A stretch of DNA of 16,077 nt from positions 1 through 16,077 of the forward strand of contig JASLIW010000071.1 of NCBI GenBank assembly GCA_030152865.1, in the 5' to 3' direction. Source of the DNA: Bacteroides sp. (lineage in GTDB: Bacteria > Bacteroidota > Bacteroidia > Bacteroidales > Bacteroidaceae). Positions 1 through 7,421 of this stretch are shown one piece after another; positions within the stretch are counted from its first letter, which is position 1; each line of letters opens with the position of its first letter. The notes under the pieces were generated by a model that had not been told where the DNA came from, did not search any database, and saw only the letters and a list, made by a program, of their open reading frames with translations. The position numbers and the translations under genes were made by a program.

Positions 1-1
1 C

Positions 2-997
2 TTACTTGCTGTTTATGATGTGCGCTATAATAGTGGGGTGGATCTCCAAGAGCATGTTGATGTTGGTTTGAGTAGGAGTACGGACGGTGGTCGTAGTTGG
101 GAAAAGATGCGTTTACCCTTGTCCTTTGGTGAATATGGTGGTTTGCCAGCAGCTCAAAATGGTGTGGGAGATCCAGCTATACTGGTAGATAGCTATACCA
201 ATACGATTTGGGTAATTGCTGCATGGACACATGGTATGGGTAATCAGCGTGCCTGGTGGAGCTCACACCCAGGACTCTCTAAGGAGCAAACAGCTCAGTT
301 GGTGTTAGCCAAAAGCACCGACGATGGCAAAACTTGGTCTAGCCCCATCAATATCACTGAGCAAGTTAAAGATCCATCTTGGTATTTTCTGCTGCAAGGA
401 CCTGGCAGGGGAATAACGATGCGAGATGGAACGCTTGTCTTTCCGATTCAATACATTGATCAAGAGCGAATACCCAATGCAGGTGTAATGTATAGCAAGG
501 ATAGGGGAGAAACTTGGACCATTCATAATCATGCACGGAGCAACACAACGGAATCGCAAGTCGTTGAGCTTGAGCCAGGTGTTCTGATGTTGAATATGCG
601 TGATAATCGTGGAGGCAGTAGAGCAGTCTATACTACTGATGATCTGGGAAGAACATGGACCGCCCATCCTTCATCTCGCTCGGCTTTACAAGAACCTGTT
701 TGCATGGCTAGTCTTTTGGCTATTTCAGCAGCTGATAATGTTTTAGGTAAAGATATTCTTTTGTTTTCCAATCCGAATACCACCAAAGGACGCCACAGTA
801 TGACCGTGAAAATGAGTTTGGATGGAGGGTTGACCTGGCCCAAGGAGCAACAAATTCTTCTCGACGAAGGAGCTAGTTGGGGCTACTCTTGCTTGACACA
901 GATAGATGAGGATACCCTAGGAATCTTATACGAAAGCAGTGTGGCTCATATGACTTTTCAGGCCATTAGCTTGTCTGACTTTAAGGTCTGTGAGTAG
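2..997 (+). CDS. nanH: Exo-alpha-sialidase (GH33), 3' part
   Basis: This is the C-terminal 331 residues of a secreted or cell-surface sialidase, which removes terminal sialic acid from host glycoproteins and glycolipids. The frame is open from base 2 with no credible start, so the gene begins before the window. The beta-propeller is marked by Asp-box repeats (S-x-D-x-G-x-T-W): STDGGRSW at 77-100, STDDGKTW at 314-337, SKDRGETW at 494-517, a degenerate TTDDLGRTW at 632-658 and SLDGGLTW at 815-838. The segments NMRDNRGGSR (about 593-622) and GILYESS (about 920-940) resemble the places where GH33 enzymes carry an active-site arginine and the tyrosine nucleophile; those assignments come from family memory. 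The sequence matches my recollection of the Bacteroides and Porphyromonas NanH/SiaPG type closely. The missing 5' part should hold the signal peptide, the first catalytic arginine and a carbohydrate-binding domain. No terminator is visible before ruvX. Confidence 0.95.
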   Translation, partial: LLAVYDVRYNSGVDLQEHVDVGLSRSTDGGRSWEKMRLPLSFGEYGGLPAAQNGVGDPAILVDSYTNTIWVIAAWTHGMGNQRAWWSSHPGLSKEQTAQLVLAKSTDDGKTWSSPINITEQVKDPSWYFLLQGPGRGITMRDGTLVFPIQYIDQERIPNAGVMYSKDRGETWTIHNHARSNTTESQVVELEPGVLMLNMRDNRGGSRAVYTTDDLGRTWTAHPSSRSALQEPVCMASLLAISAADNVLGKDILLFSNPNTTKGRHSMTVKMSLDGGLTWPKEQQILLDEGASWGYSCLTQIDEDTLGILYESSVAHMTFQAISLSDFKVCE

Positions 998-1105
998 CTC
1001 TATCGTTTGGATTTATCGATTGGAGTAAGAGCTGATTTATGTGCTGCTATTTTAAAATTTACGAAGTTTGTAGAGATGTAGAACCCTTAATTTCAATATA
1101 TATTG

Positions 1106-1113
1106 TACTTTTG
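1106..1113 (+). promoter_or_regulatory. Candidate -7 box for ruvX-def
   Basis: TACTTTTG fits the Bacteroidota -7 consensus TAnnTTTG. No TTTG/TTG lies at the expected 19-21 bp upstream, so support is partial. Transcription from it would begin only a few bases before the ruvX ATG at 1123, giving an almost leaderless mRNA. Confidence 0.35.
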
Positions 1114-1122
1114 TAGTTGAAT

Positions 1123-1545
1123 ATGGGAAGAATATTAGCACTAGATTATGGTCGTAAACGAACAGGTGTTGCTGTGACCGACCCCATGCAGTTGATAGCA
1201 AATGGCTTAACTACGGTACCTACACATCAGCTCATGACCTTTTTACTCGAATATGTACAAAAAGAGAAAGTGGAGAAAATCATTATTGGCTTGCCCAAGC
1301 AGATGGACAATACACTTTCTGAAAGTATGCAGTACATCCAGCCTTTCGTGAAGAACCTACAGAAGCGGTTGCCCGAAATGCCTTTGGAGTATGTGGATGA
1401 GCGATTTACTTCTGTTTTGGCTCAGCGTACCATATTGCAAGCTGGCTTAAAAAAGAAGGCTCGCCAGAATAAAGCTTTGGTAGATGAGGTGAGTGCAACG
1501 ATTATTCTCCAAACATATTTAGAAAATAAACGTTTATTCCAATAG
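1123..1545 (+). CDS. ruvX: RuvX/YqgF family putative Holliday junction resolvase / pre-16S rRNA nuclease
   Basis: A 140-residue cytoplasmic protein of the YqgF (RNase H fold) family, implicated in 5' maturation of 16S rRNA and annotated as a Holliday junction resolvase. The family N-terminus GRILALDYGRKRTGVAVTD supplies the first catalytic Asp in LALDYG. The central strand IIIGLPKQMDN matches the family IVGLP segment. The motif YVDERFTS (about residues 95-102) carries the second acidic residue pair, and VDEVSATIILQTYL near the C-terminus supplies the last acidic residue. ATG at 1123 is chosen because the frame extends upstream only to a TTG at 1117 and the family starts at MGRILA. The length is normal. 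def follows after 17 bp, so the two genes are probably co-transcribed. Confidence 0.95.
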   Translation: MGRILALDYGRKRTGVAVTDPMQLIANGLTTVPTHQLMTFLLEYVQKEKVEKIIIGLPKQMDNTLSESMQYIQPFVKNLQKRLPEMPLEYVDERFTSVLAQRTILQAGLKKKARQNKALVDEVSATIILQTYLENKRLFQ

Positions 1546-1562
1546 ATAAATTAATTGTTCCT

Positions 1563-2126
1563 ATGATATTACCAATATATGTATATGGTCAACCTGTATT
1601 AAGAGAGGTTGCCCAAGATATAACTCCTGATTATCCCAACTTGAAAGAGTTGATCGATAATATGTATGAAACGATGGAAAATGCACAGGGCATAGGTTTG
1701 GCTGCACCTCAAATTGGCTTACCTATCCGTTTGGTTGTGATTGACTTGGACCCCTTGGCTGAGGATTTTCCTGAATTTAAAGACTTCCGTAAGGTATTTA
1801 TCAACCCCTATATTGAGGTGCTTGAGGGTGAAGAAGATACGATAGAAGAAGGTTGCTTAAGCCTACCTGGTATCAGTGAGGCTGTTACGCGTTCTACTGT
1901 AATCCAGGTAAGTTATCAAGATGAAAATTTTGAAAAGCACAGTGAACGTGTAGAAGGTTATTTGGCTCGCGTGATGCAGCATGAGTTTGATCACTTAGAT
2001 GGTAGAATGTTTATTGATCATCTTTCACCACTGCGTAAGCAAATGATTCGCAGCAAGCTCAAGAAGATGGTTACGGGCAAAATTCGAACACACTACAAGA
2101 TAAAGAGTGTCAACGCCAAAATCTAA
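1563..2126 (+). CDS. def: Peptide deformylase
   Basis: A 187-residue peptide deformylase that removes the N-formyl group from nascent proteins at the ribosome exit. All three defining motifs are intact: GIGLAAPQ at residues 43-50, EGCLSLP at 96-102 with metal ligand Cys98, and HEFDH at 140-144 with metal ligands His140 and His144 and catalytic Glu141. The length and the basic C-terminal tail (KKMVTGKIRTHYKIKS) are usual for Bacteroidota enzymes. Translation starts at the ATG at 1563, directly before ILPIYVYG. It sits 17 bp after ruvX, and a hairpin with a U-run ends the pair about 60 bp downstream. Nothing in it is unusual. Confidence 0.98.
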   Translation: MILPIYVYGQPVLREVAQDITPDYPNLKELIDNMYETMENAQGIGLAAPQIGLPIRLVVIDLDPLAEDFPEFKDFRKVFINPYIEVLEGEEDTIEEGCLSLPGISEAVTRSTVIQVSYQDENFEKHSERVEGYLARVMQHEFDHLDGRMFIDHLSPLRKQMIRSKLKKMVTGKIRTHYKIKSVNAKI

Positions 2127-2187
2127 GAGGAGTTAAGATCTTTCAGTAAGACAGCCTTGCAGCAGGTATGCAAGTGTTTGAAATATT

Positions 2188-2225
2188 AAGGGTTGGGTTT
2201 TTTAAAACCTGGCCCTTGTTTTTTG
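2188..2225 (+). terminator. Rho-independent terminator after def
   Basis: AAGGG (2188-2192) pairs with CCCTT (2213-2217). An inner GGTTTT/AAAACC helix is separated from it by small mismatches, and the stem is followed by GTTTTTT. It lies 61 bp after the def stop. A separate small inverted repeat (CTTGCA 2156-2161 / TGCAAG 2169-2174) lies just upstream and may add structure to the mRNA end. Confidence 0.6.
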
Positions 2226-2334
2226 CAGGAACTGTGGAAACTCTTAATTTATGAGTGATTAAAGCTGTCGATTTGTATGATTCGGCCACTAAAATAATTC
2301 ATTCTTTGATTTATTATCAGAACCTTAGGAAAAC

Positions 2335-2368
2335 TTTCGATATTGTAGAATAAGATTTATTACATTTG
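2335..2368 (+). promoter_or_regulatory. Candidate promoter for the TPR gene
   Basis: TACATTTG at 2361-2368 fits the Bacteroidota -7 box TAnnTTTG. TTTC at 2335-2338, 22 bp upstream, could act as an imperfect -33 TTTG. Predicted transcription starts near 2374, about 29 bp before the ATG at 2403. It lies after the def terminator, which suggests the TPR gene is expressed separately. The rest of 2226-2334 shows no gene. Confidence 0.4.
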
Positions 2369-2402
2369 TTTTTATTCTTGGATTAAAACCCCTGTGCATT
2401 AC

Positions 2403-4379
2403 ATGATGAAAAGAAAGATTCTCGCATTGTTGATTTTCTTCCCAACCTTACTTTTTGGGCAGATTAATACGGATAGGGTAATGCTTATTGGTAGAAATGC
2501 ATTATACTTTGAAGATTATGTACTCTCTATTCAGTACTTTAATCAGGTCATAAATGCCAAGCCTTACCTACATTACCCCTATTTTTTTCGTGCCTTGGCC
2601 AAGTTAAATCTCGATGACTTTAAGGGTACAGAAGATGATTGTACGGAGGTGTTAAAGATTAATCCTTTCTTTGTGCCTGCCTACCAGCTCCGTGGTATGG
2701 CTAGGGCTCAGTTGGGTAAATACATGCAGGCAGTTGAGGATTATGAACAAGCCTTAAAATACAATCCAGAAGATATTAATGTATGGCATAATATCTCACT
2801 CTGTTATATCAATGAAGAAAACAACGAATTGGCTGAAAGGAGTTTAGATGAGTTACTTCGACTTTCTCCCAAATACACTCCAGCTTATTTGATGAAAGCA
2901 GATGTGGCTATTCGTGAAAAAGACACTTTAGAGGCTCTAGCTTATGTCGATAAAGCGGTGGAGCTAGATAAGTATGATGCCAATATTTGGGCAGCTAGAG
3001 GTATGATACACCTAATGCTCGAAAAGTATCCCGAAGCAGAAAAAGATTACGATGAGGCCACCTACCTGGGAGGACAAGATTCTTATCACTATGTGAATCG
3101 GGCTTTGGCTCGCTTTCATCAAAACAACCTGAGAGGGGCTATGAGTGATTATGACCTAGCCCTAAGTATTGATCCTCAAAACTTTATAGGTCATTATAAT
3201 CGAGGTTTGCTGCGTGCCCGAGTAGGTGATTACAACCGTGCCTTAGAAGACTTTGATTTTGTGCTAAATATAGATCCAGATAACCTGATGGCCACCTTTA
3301 ATCGAGGTTTACTTCGTTCACGTACGGGTGATTATGCAGGTGCTGAGATGGATTATTCCAAGGTGTTGGATGTGTATCCTAACTTCTATCCTGGCTACTA
3401 TTACAGGGCTGAGGCCCGTAAAATATTAGGGGATGTGCGCGGCTACGAAGAAGATGAGCTGCGTATGCTTCGTATGCAATTGGAGAAGCCTAGCTCTAGT
3501 AAGTCTAAAGTAGATAAAACAAAGGCAGAGGAGACGCGTAAGCGCTCTGATAAGAATATGGATAACTACCGTAAGCTTGTTGTTGCAGATAAGTCTGAGA
3601 TAGCACGAAACTATAAGAGTGAATATCGAGGGCGTATCCAAAATAAAAATGTGCAGGTTAAGTCTGAGCCTTATTTTGTGCTTTCTTACTACCAGCGTCC
3701 GAGCGAGCTTCGACAAGCAATTCACTATCACAAAGCCATAGATAAGCTTAATGCACAGAACAGCTTACCTTATCCACTGCTCATTACCAACCGAGAAAAA
3801 TCTCTTAATGAGCTAGAAGCAAAGAAGCACTTTGAGCTGATTGATGAGCACTCTACTACAATTAGTCAGGATCCACGAGATGTAGTAGCACGTTTTGCTC
3901 GTGGGCTTGATTTCTTCTTAGTGCAAGATACCGAAAGTGCAATAGAAGATTTCACAGCAGCTATAGCTGTTGATCCTCAGTTTTATCTGGCCTATTTTAT
4001 GCGATCTGTAGCTAAGTTAAGACAGTTGGAGTATGAGCGTGCAGAAAATGCGGCAGAGGGCAAAAAGAATACAGTATTAGACTATGAGCTGGTACTGAGT
4101 GATTTGTCGACAGTGATCAAAATAGCCCCTGACTTTGTTTATGCTTACTACAATCGAGCAAGGCTCTACTTTGAGATGAAGGATTTTGAAGCAGCTGTTT
4201 CAGATTATAATGAAGCTATCAAGTATAATCCCGAATTTGCCGAGGCCTACTTTAATCGGGGACTCATCAAGCTGTTCTTAGGTAACAATGAAGAAGGGAT
4301 TGCCGATTTAAGCAAGGCAGGAGAGCTTGGAATTGCCGATTCTTATAATATTATAAAGCGATTCCGAAAAGCTAATTGA
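2403..4379 (+). CDS. Exported TPR-repeat protein
   Basis: A 658-residue tetratricopeptide-repeat protein whose specific function I do not recognise. It begins with a signal peptide (MMKRK, a hydrophobic stretch, then LLFGQ with cleavage after about residue 20), so it should act in the periplasm or at the envelope. Two TPR blocks are visible: roughly ten repeats over residues 25-355 with the canonical A/G-x-Y-N-R-G spacing (for example HYNRGLLRARVGDYNRALED), and about four repeats from residue 485 to 640. Between them lies a Lys/Arg-rich non-TPR linker, about 360-480. TPR arrays bind other proteins, so a scaffold or assembly role is likely but is inference only. The ATG at 2403 is preferred over GTG at 2394 because it places the basic residues at the start of the signal peptide. 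No terminator separates it from thrS. Confidence 0.85.
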   Translation: MMKRKILALLIFFPTLLFGQINTDRVMLIGRNALYFEDYVLSIQYFNQVINAKPYLHYPYFFRALAKLNLDDFKGTEDDCTEVLKINPFFVPAYQLRGMARAQLGKYMQAVEDYEQALKYNPEDINVWHNISLCYINEENNELAERSLDELLRLSPKYTPAYLMKADVAIREKDTLEALAYVDKAVELDKYDANIWAARGMIHLMLEKYPEAEKDYDEATYLGGQDSYHYVNRALARFHQNNLRGAMSDYDLALSIDPQNFIGHYNRGLLRARVGDYNRALEDFDFVLNIDPDNLMATFNRGLLRSRTGDYAGAEMDYSKVLDVYPNFYPGYYYRAEARKILGDVRGYEEDELRMLRMQLEKPSSSKSKVDKTKAEETRKRSDKNMDNYRKLVVADKSEIARNYKSEYRGRIQNKNVQVKSEPYFVLSYYQRPSELRQAIHYHKAIDKLNAQNSLPYPLLITNREKSLNELEAKKHFELIDEHSTTISQDPRDVVARFARGLDFFLVQDTESAIEDFTAAIAVDPQFYLAYFMRSVAKLRQLEYERAENAAEGKKNTVLDYELVLSDLSTVIKIAPDFVYAYYNRARLYFEMKDFEAAVSDYNEAIKYNPEFAEAYFNRGLIKLFLGNNEEGIADLSKAGELGIADSYNIIKRFRKAN

Positions 4380-4422
4380 CGATATTTTAGACTAAAAAAG
4401 CTATTATTAGAATAGAATTATT

Positions 4423-4430
4423 TAATTTTG
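4423..4430 (+). promoter_or_regulatory. Candidate -7 box for thrS
   Basis: TAATTTTG fits TAnnTTTG and lies 38 bp before the thrS ATG. No -33 TTG is found at the right spacing. The region is AT-rich, so a chance match is possible. Confidence 0.3.
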
Positions 4431-4468
4431 CTGGCTATATACTATAGTAACAGGTAATAATAAAATTA

Positions 4469-6412
4469 ATGATGATTAAGATTACATTTCCCGATGGCTC
4501 TATTCGTGAATTTGAAAAGGGTGTAACTGGTCTGCAGATAGCAGAAAGTATCAGTCCACGTTTGGCTAAAGAAGTTTTAGCTTGTGGAGTGAATGGAGAA
4601 ACGTATGATTTGACCCGTCCTATCGAAGAAGACGCTAATATTGTACTATACAAATGGGAAGATGAAGAAGGTAAGCATGCTTTTTGGCATACTAGTGCTC
4701 ACCTTCTAGCTGAGGCTTTACAAGCTTTATACCCAGGTATTCAATTTGGTATAGGTCCTGCTATTGAGCAAGGATTCTATTATGATGTAGATCCGGGTAC
4801 GGCAACAATCAAAGATTCTGATTTACCTAAGATTGAAGCTAAAATGAAAGAGCTGGCTTCACTTAAAGAGCCACTCGTACGTGAGCAAATAAGTAAAGCT
4901 GATGCCTTGAAATACTTTGCTGAGCGTGGTGAAACTTATAAGTGTGAGCTTATTGAAGAACTTGAAGACGGACACATTACTACCTATACACAAGGAGGAT
5001 TTACAGACTTATGTAGAGGACCTCACTTGCCTTCTACTGCACCTATCAAGGCTATTAAGTTAACTTCTATAGCTGGAGCTTACTGGAGAGGACAAGAAGA
5101 TAAGAAAATGTTGACCCGTGTTTACGGTATAACCTTCCCCAAGAAGAAGCTACTTACTGAATACCTAGAAATGGTGGAAGAAGCTAAGAAGCGCGATCAC
5201 CGCAAGATAGGTAAGGAGATGGATTTATTTATGTTTTCTGAAACTGTGGGTAAGGGCTTGCCTATGTGGTTGCCTAAAGGTACCGCTTTGCGCTTGCGCT
5301 TGGAAGACTTTTTGAAGAAGATACAGAAGCAGTTTGGCTATGAGCAGGTAATAACTCCACACATCGGTAGTAAATCACTCTATGTTACCTCAGGGCACTA
5401 TGCAAAATATGGTAAAGATTCGTTCCAACCTATACATACTCCAGAAGAGGGTGAGGAATATTTATTAAAACCGATGAACTGCCCTCATCACTGTGAGATT
5501 TATAAATGGACACCACGTTCATACAAAGATCTTCCTTTGCGCTTGGCCGAGTTTGGTACCGTTTATCGCTACGAGCAAAGCGGTGAGTTACATGGTTTGA
5601 CTCGTGTACGTGGTTTTACCCAAGATGATGCGCATATATTCTGTCGTCCAGATCAGGTAAAAGAAGAGTTCTTGCATGTAATGGATATTATCTTTATTAT
5701 TTTCAAAGCACTTGATTTTGAAAATTTTGAAGCTCAGATATCTCTACGTGATCGAGAAAACCACGATAAATACATCGGAAGTGACGAGAATTGGGAAAAA
5801 GCAGAAAATGCCATTATAGAAGCTTGTGAGGAAAAAGGCCTGAAGGCTGTTGTAGAATACGGCGAAGCTGCATTTTATGGTCCTAAGCTCGATTTCATGG
5901 TACGTGATGCACTCGGTCGTAAATGGCAGTTAGGAACGATCCAGGTAGATTACAACCTGCCTGAGCGTTTTAAACTAGAGTACACAGGCTCTGACAATCA
6001 AAAACACAGACCGGTAATGATTCATAGAGCACCCTTTGGATCTATGGAACGCTTTGTAGCGGTCTTAATTGAGCATACTGCAGGTAAGTTCCCTTTATGG
6101 CTAACTCCAGACCAAGTGGCAATCTTACCTATTAGTGATCGTTTCAATGCTTATGCAGAAGATCTTAAAAAGTACTTAGATACTCAAGACATTCGTGCTA
6201 TTGTAGATGATCGCAGTGAGAAGATAGGTCGTAAAATTCGTGATAACGAAATGAAGCGCATTCCTTATATGTTGATTGTTGGTGAAAAAGAAGCCGAAAG
6301 TGGTCAAGTTTCTGTGCGCAAGCAGGGAGAGGGAGACCAAGGTGTCATGAAATACGAAGATTTTGCTAAAAAACTGAACGATGAAGTTCAGAATATGATA
6401 AATAAGTGGTAA
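4469..6412 (+). CDS. thrS: Threonine--tRNA ligase
   Basis: A full-length 647-residue class II threonyl-tRNA synthetase that charges tRNA-Thr in the cytoplasm. The order is: TGS domain at about residues 1-62; N2 editing domain with HTSAH (His74, His78) and DLCRGPH (Cys182, His186), which removes mischarged serine; the catalytic core with MNCPHH carrying zinc ligand Cys338, motif 2 (TRVRGFTQDDAH, about 378-389) and motif 3 HRAPFGSMERF (about residue 514 onward); and a C-terminal anticodon-binding domain after PLWLTPDQVAILPIS. All editing and zinc ligands I can identify are present. Two tandem ATGs (4469, 4472) are possible starts, and the first is used. It leads the conserved thrS-infC-rpmI-rplT cluster. 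A short inverted repeat (CTATA/TATAG, 4435-4447) in the leader is too small to call an operator. Confidence 0.98.
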   Translation: MMIKITFPDGSIREFEKGVTGLQIAESISPRLAKEVLACGVNGETYDLTRPIEEDANIVLYKWEDEEGKHAFWHTSAHLLAEALQALYPGIQFGIGPAIEQGFYYDVDPGTATIKDSDLPKIEAKMKELASLKEPLVREQISKADALKYFAERGETYKCELIEELEDGHITTYTQGGFTDLCRGPHLPSTAPIKAIKLTSIAGAYWRGQEDKKMLTRVYGITFPKKKLLTEYLEMVEEAKKRDHRKIGKEMDLFMFSETVGKGLPMWLPKGTALRLRLEDFLKKIQKQFGYEQVITPHIGSKSLYVTSGHYAKYGKDSFQPIHTPEEGEEYLLKPMNCPHHCEIYKWTPRSYKDLPLRLAEFGTVYRYEQSGELHGLTRVRGFTQDDAHIFCRPDQVKEEFLHVMDIIFIIFKALDFENFEAQISLRDRENHDKYIGSDENWEKAENAIIEACEEKGLKAVVEYGEAAFYGPKLDFMVRDALGRKWQLGTIQVDYNLPERFKLEYTGSDNQKHRPVMIHRAPFGSMERFVAVLIEHTAGKFPLWLTPDQVAILPISDRFNAYAEDLKKYLDTQDIRAIVDDRSEKIGRKIRDNEMKRIPYMLIVGEKEAESGQVSVRKQGEGDQGVMKYEDFAKKLNDEVQNMINKW

Positions 6413-6417
6413 CTTTG
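6387..6417 (+). promoter_or_regulatory. Candidate internal promoter for infC-rpmI-rplT
   Basis: TAACTTTG at 6410-6417 is an exact TAnnTTTG -7 box whose first three bases are the thrS stop codon TAA. TTC at 6387-6389, 20 bp upstream, is a one-mismatch -33 element. It would start a transcript near 6423 with a leader of about 120 nt before the infC ATG, letting the ribosomal genes be made apart from thrS. Confidence 0.4.
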
Positions 6418-6541
6418 TGGCCATTAGTGGAAAGCATAACATTAATACAATGTTCTAAAGTCAGCGGTCCACAATAAAGAAATACATAATAATTTGGGTA
6501 TAATAAACAAGAAACAGAACAGAGGTAGTAGACGTTTTTTT

Positions 6542-7069
6542 ATGAGAAAGGATGATTTAAGAAATCAATATCGAACTAATAAGCAGATTCGTGCTAAAGA
6601 GGTTCGAATAGTTGGAGATGACATTGAGTCTCAAGTTTATCCGTTAGATCAAGCTTTAAAAATAGCGGAAGACCGAGGTTTGGATCTTGTGGAAATTTCC
6701 CCAAAAGCTAAACCGCCAGTGTGTCGCGTTATTGACTTTTCTAAATTCATCTATCAGATGAAGAAACGTAAGAAAGAGCAAAAGGCGAAACAAGTTAAAG
6801 TAAGTGTAAAAGAGATTCGTTTCGGTCCACATACCGATGATCACGATTACAATTTTAAACTTAAACATGCCATCAGCTTTCTTGAAGATGGTGACAAGGT
6901 AAAGGCTTTTGTATTCTTTAGAGGGCGTTCAATCGTATTCAAAGAGCAAGGTGAAGTATTGTTACTACGTTTTGCAAATGACTTAGAGGAGTATGCAAAG
7001 GTAGACCAACTACCAGTTCTAGAAGGTAAGCGTATGACGCTCATGCTTTCTCCAAAGAAAAAGAAGTAA
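6542..7069 (+). CDS. infC: Translation initiation factor IF-3
   Basis: IF-3 binds the 30S subunit, prevents early 50S joining and checks start codon and initiator tRNA. From the ATG at 6542 the product is 175 residues, beginning MRKDDLRNQYRTNKQIRAKEVRIV. It contains the N-domain signature QALKIAEDRGLDLVEISPKAKPPVCRVIDF in family order, the basic linker KKRKKEQKAKQ, and the C-domain VSVKEIRFGPHTDDHDYNFK ending LEGKRMTLMLSPKKKK. This start gives the usual length and matches Bacteroides IF-3 as I remember it. The frame remains open upstream to a TAA at 6443-6445 and encodes a basic stretch (INKKQNRGSRRFF) that could be read from TTG 6494 or ATA 6500/6503. A longer protein with a non-AUG start is therefore possible. 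rpmI follows after 84 bp. Confidence 0.95.
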   Translation: MRKDDLRNQYRTNKQIRAKEVRIVGDDIESQVYPLDQALKIAEDRGLDLVEISPKAKPPVCRVIDFSKFIYQMKKRKKEQKAKQVKVSVKEIRFGPHTDDHDYNFKLKHAISFLEDGDKVKAFVFFRGRSIVFKEQGEVLLLRFANDLEEYAKVDQLPVLEGKRMTLMLSPKKKK

Positions 7070-7081
7070 AGACGATCACAA

Positions 7082-7116
7082 AACTATGCGTAGCGCCGCA
7101 GGTATAGTTGCGCTAC
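7082..7116 (+). promoter_or_regulatory. H-type RNA pseudoknot in the infC-rpmI spacer, candidate L20 autoregulatory site
   Basis: Two interleaved helices are perfect by eye. Stem 1 is AACTAT (7082-7087) with ATAGTT (7104-7109). Stem 2 is GTAGCGC (7090-7096) with GCGCTAC (7110-7116). Loops are 2 nt (7088-7089) and 7 nt (7097-7103), with no base between the 3' strands, which allows coaxial stacking. It ends 37 nt before the rpmI ATG. In E. coli, L20 represses rpmI-rplT by binding an mRNA pseudoknot in this interval, so a similar role is inferred. The two stems could also be read as mutually exclusive hairpins. Confidence 0.55.
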
Positions 7117-7153
7117 CATGTTTTATTATTAATTTTAAATACAAAATTTAGAA

Positions 7154-7351
7154 ATGCCAAAGATGAAAACTAATTCCGGTGCTAAAAAGAGATTTGCTCT
7201 TACCGGAACAGGAAAAATCAAAAGAAAGCATGCTTATCATAGTCATATCTTGACTAAGAAAAGTAAGAAACGTAAAAAAAGATTGGTTAAGTCAGGTCTT
7301 GTTCACTCAACTGACAAGCAACAAATCTTAGAACTTTTAGCTTTAAAATAA
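7154..7351 (+). CDS. rpmI: 50S ribosomal protein L35
   Basis: A complete 65-residue L35 of the large ribosomal subunit. It starts with the family signature MPKMKTNSGAKKRF, continues with TGTGKIKRKHAYHSH and the very basic TKKSKKRKKRL, and ends with DKQQILELLALK. Length and start are standard for the family. It lies between infC and rplT as in most bacteria, with structured spacers on both sides (a pseudoknot upstream and a complementary segment downstream), which suggests translational control together with rplT. Confidence 0.97.
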   Translation: MPKMKTNSGAKKRFALTGTGKIKRKHAYHSHILTKKSKKRKKRLVKSGLVHSTDKQQILELLALK

Positions 7352-7421
7352 TTAAGCAACTGAGAACTTAATTTTATTATTAACCGAATGTTTAGCTAGA
7401 AAGTCCGTGTAAATATTAAGA

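Noticed and set aside
998..1105. Terminator or small gene between the sialidase and ruvX
   Set aside because: No stem with a U-run and no reading frame with coding character was found. Only a weak ATTTTAAAAT self-complementary run is present.
3426..3731. A 101-codon minus-strand frame inside the TPR gene
   Set aside because: It is antisense to an intact, repeat-rich coding sequence. The translation looks like the complement of Lys/Asp-rich codons, with no start context.
4435..4447. Inverted repeat CTATA-TAC-TATAG in the thrS leader as an operator or T-box
   Set aside because: It is only 5 bp in AT-rich DNA with a 3-nt loop, and no T-box motif is present. Chance is likely.
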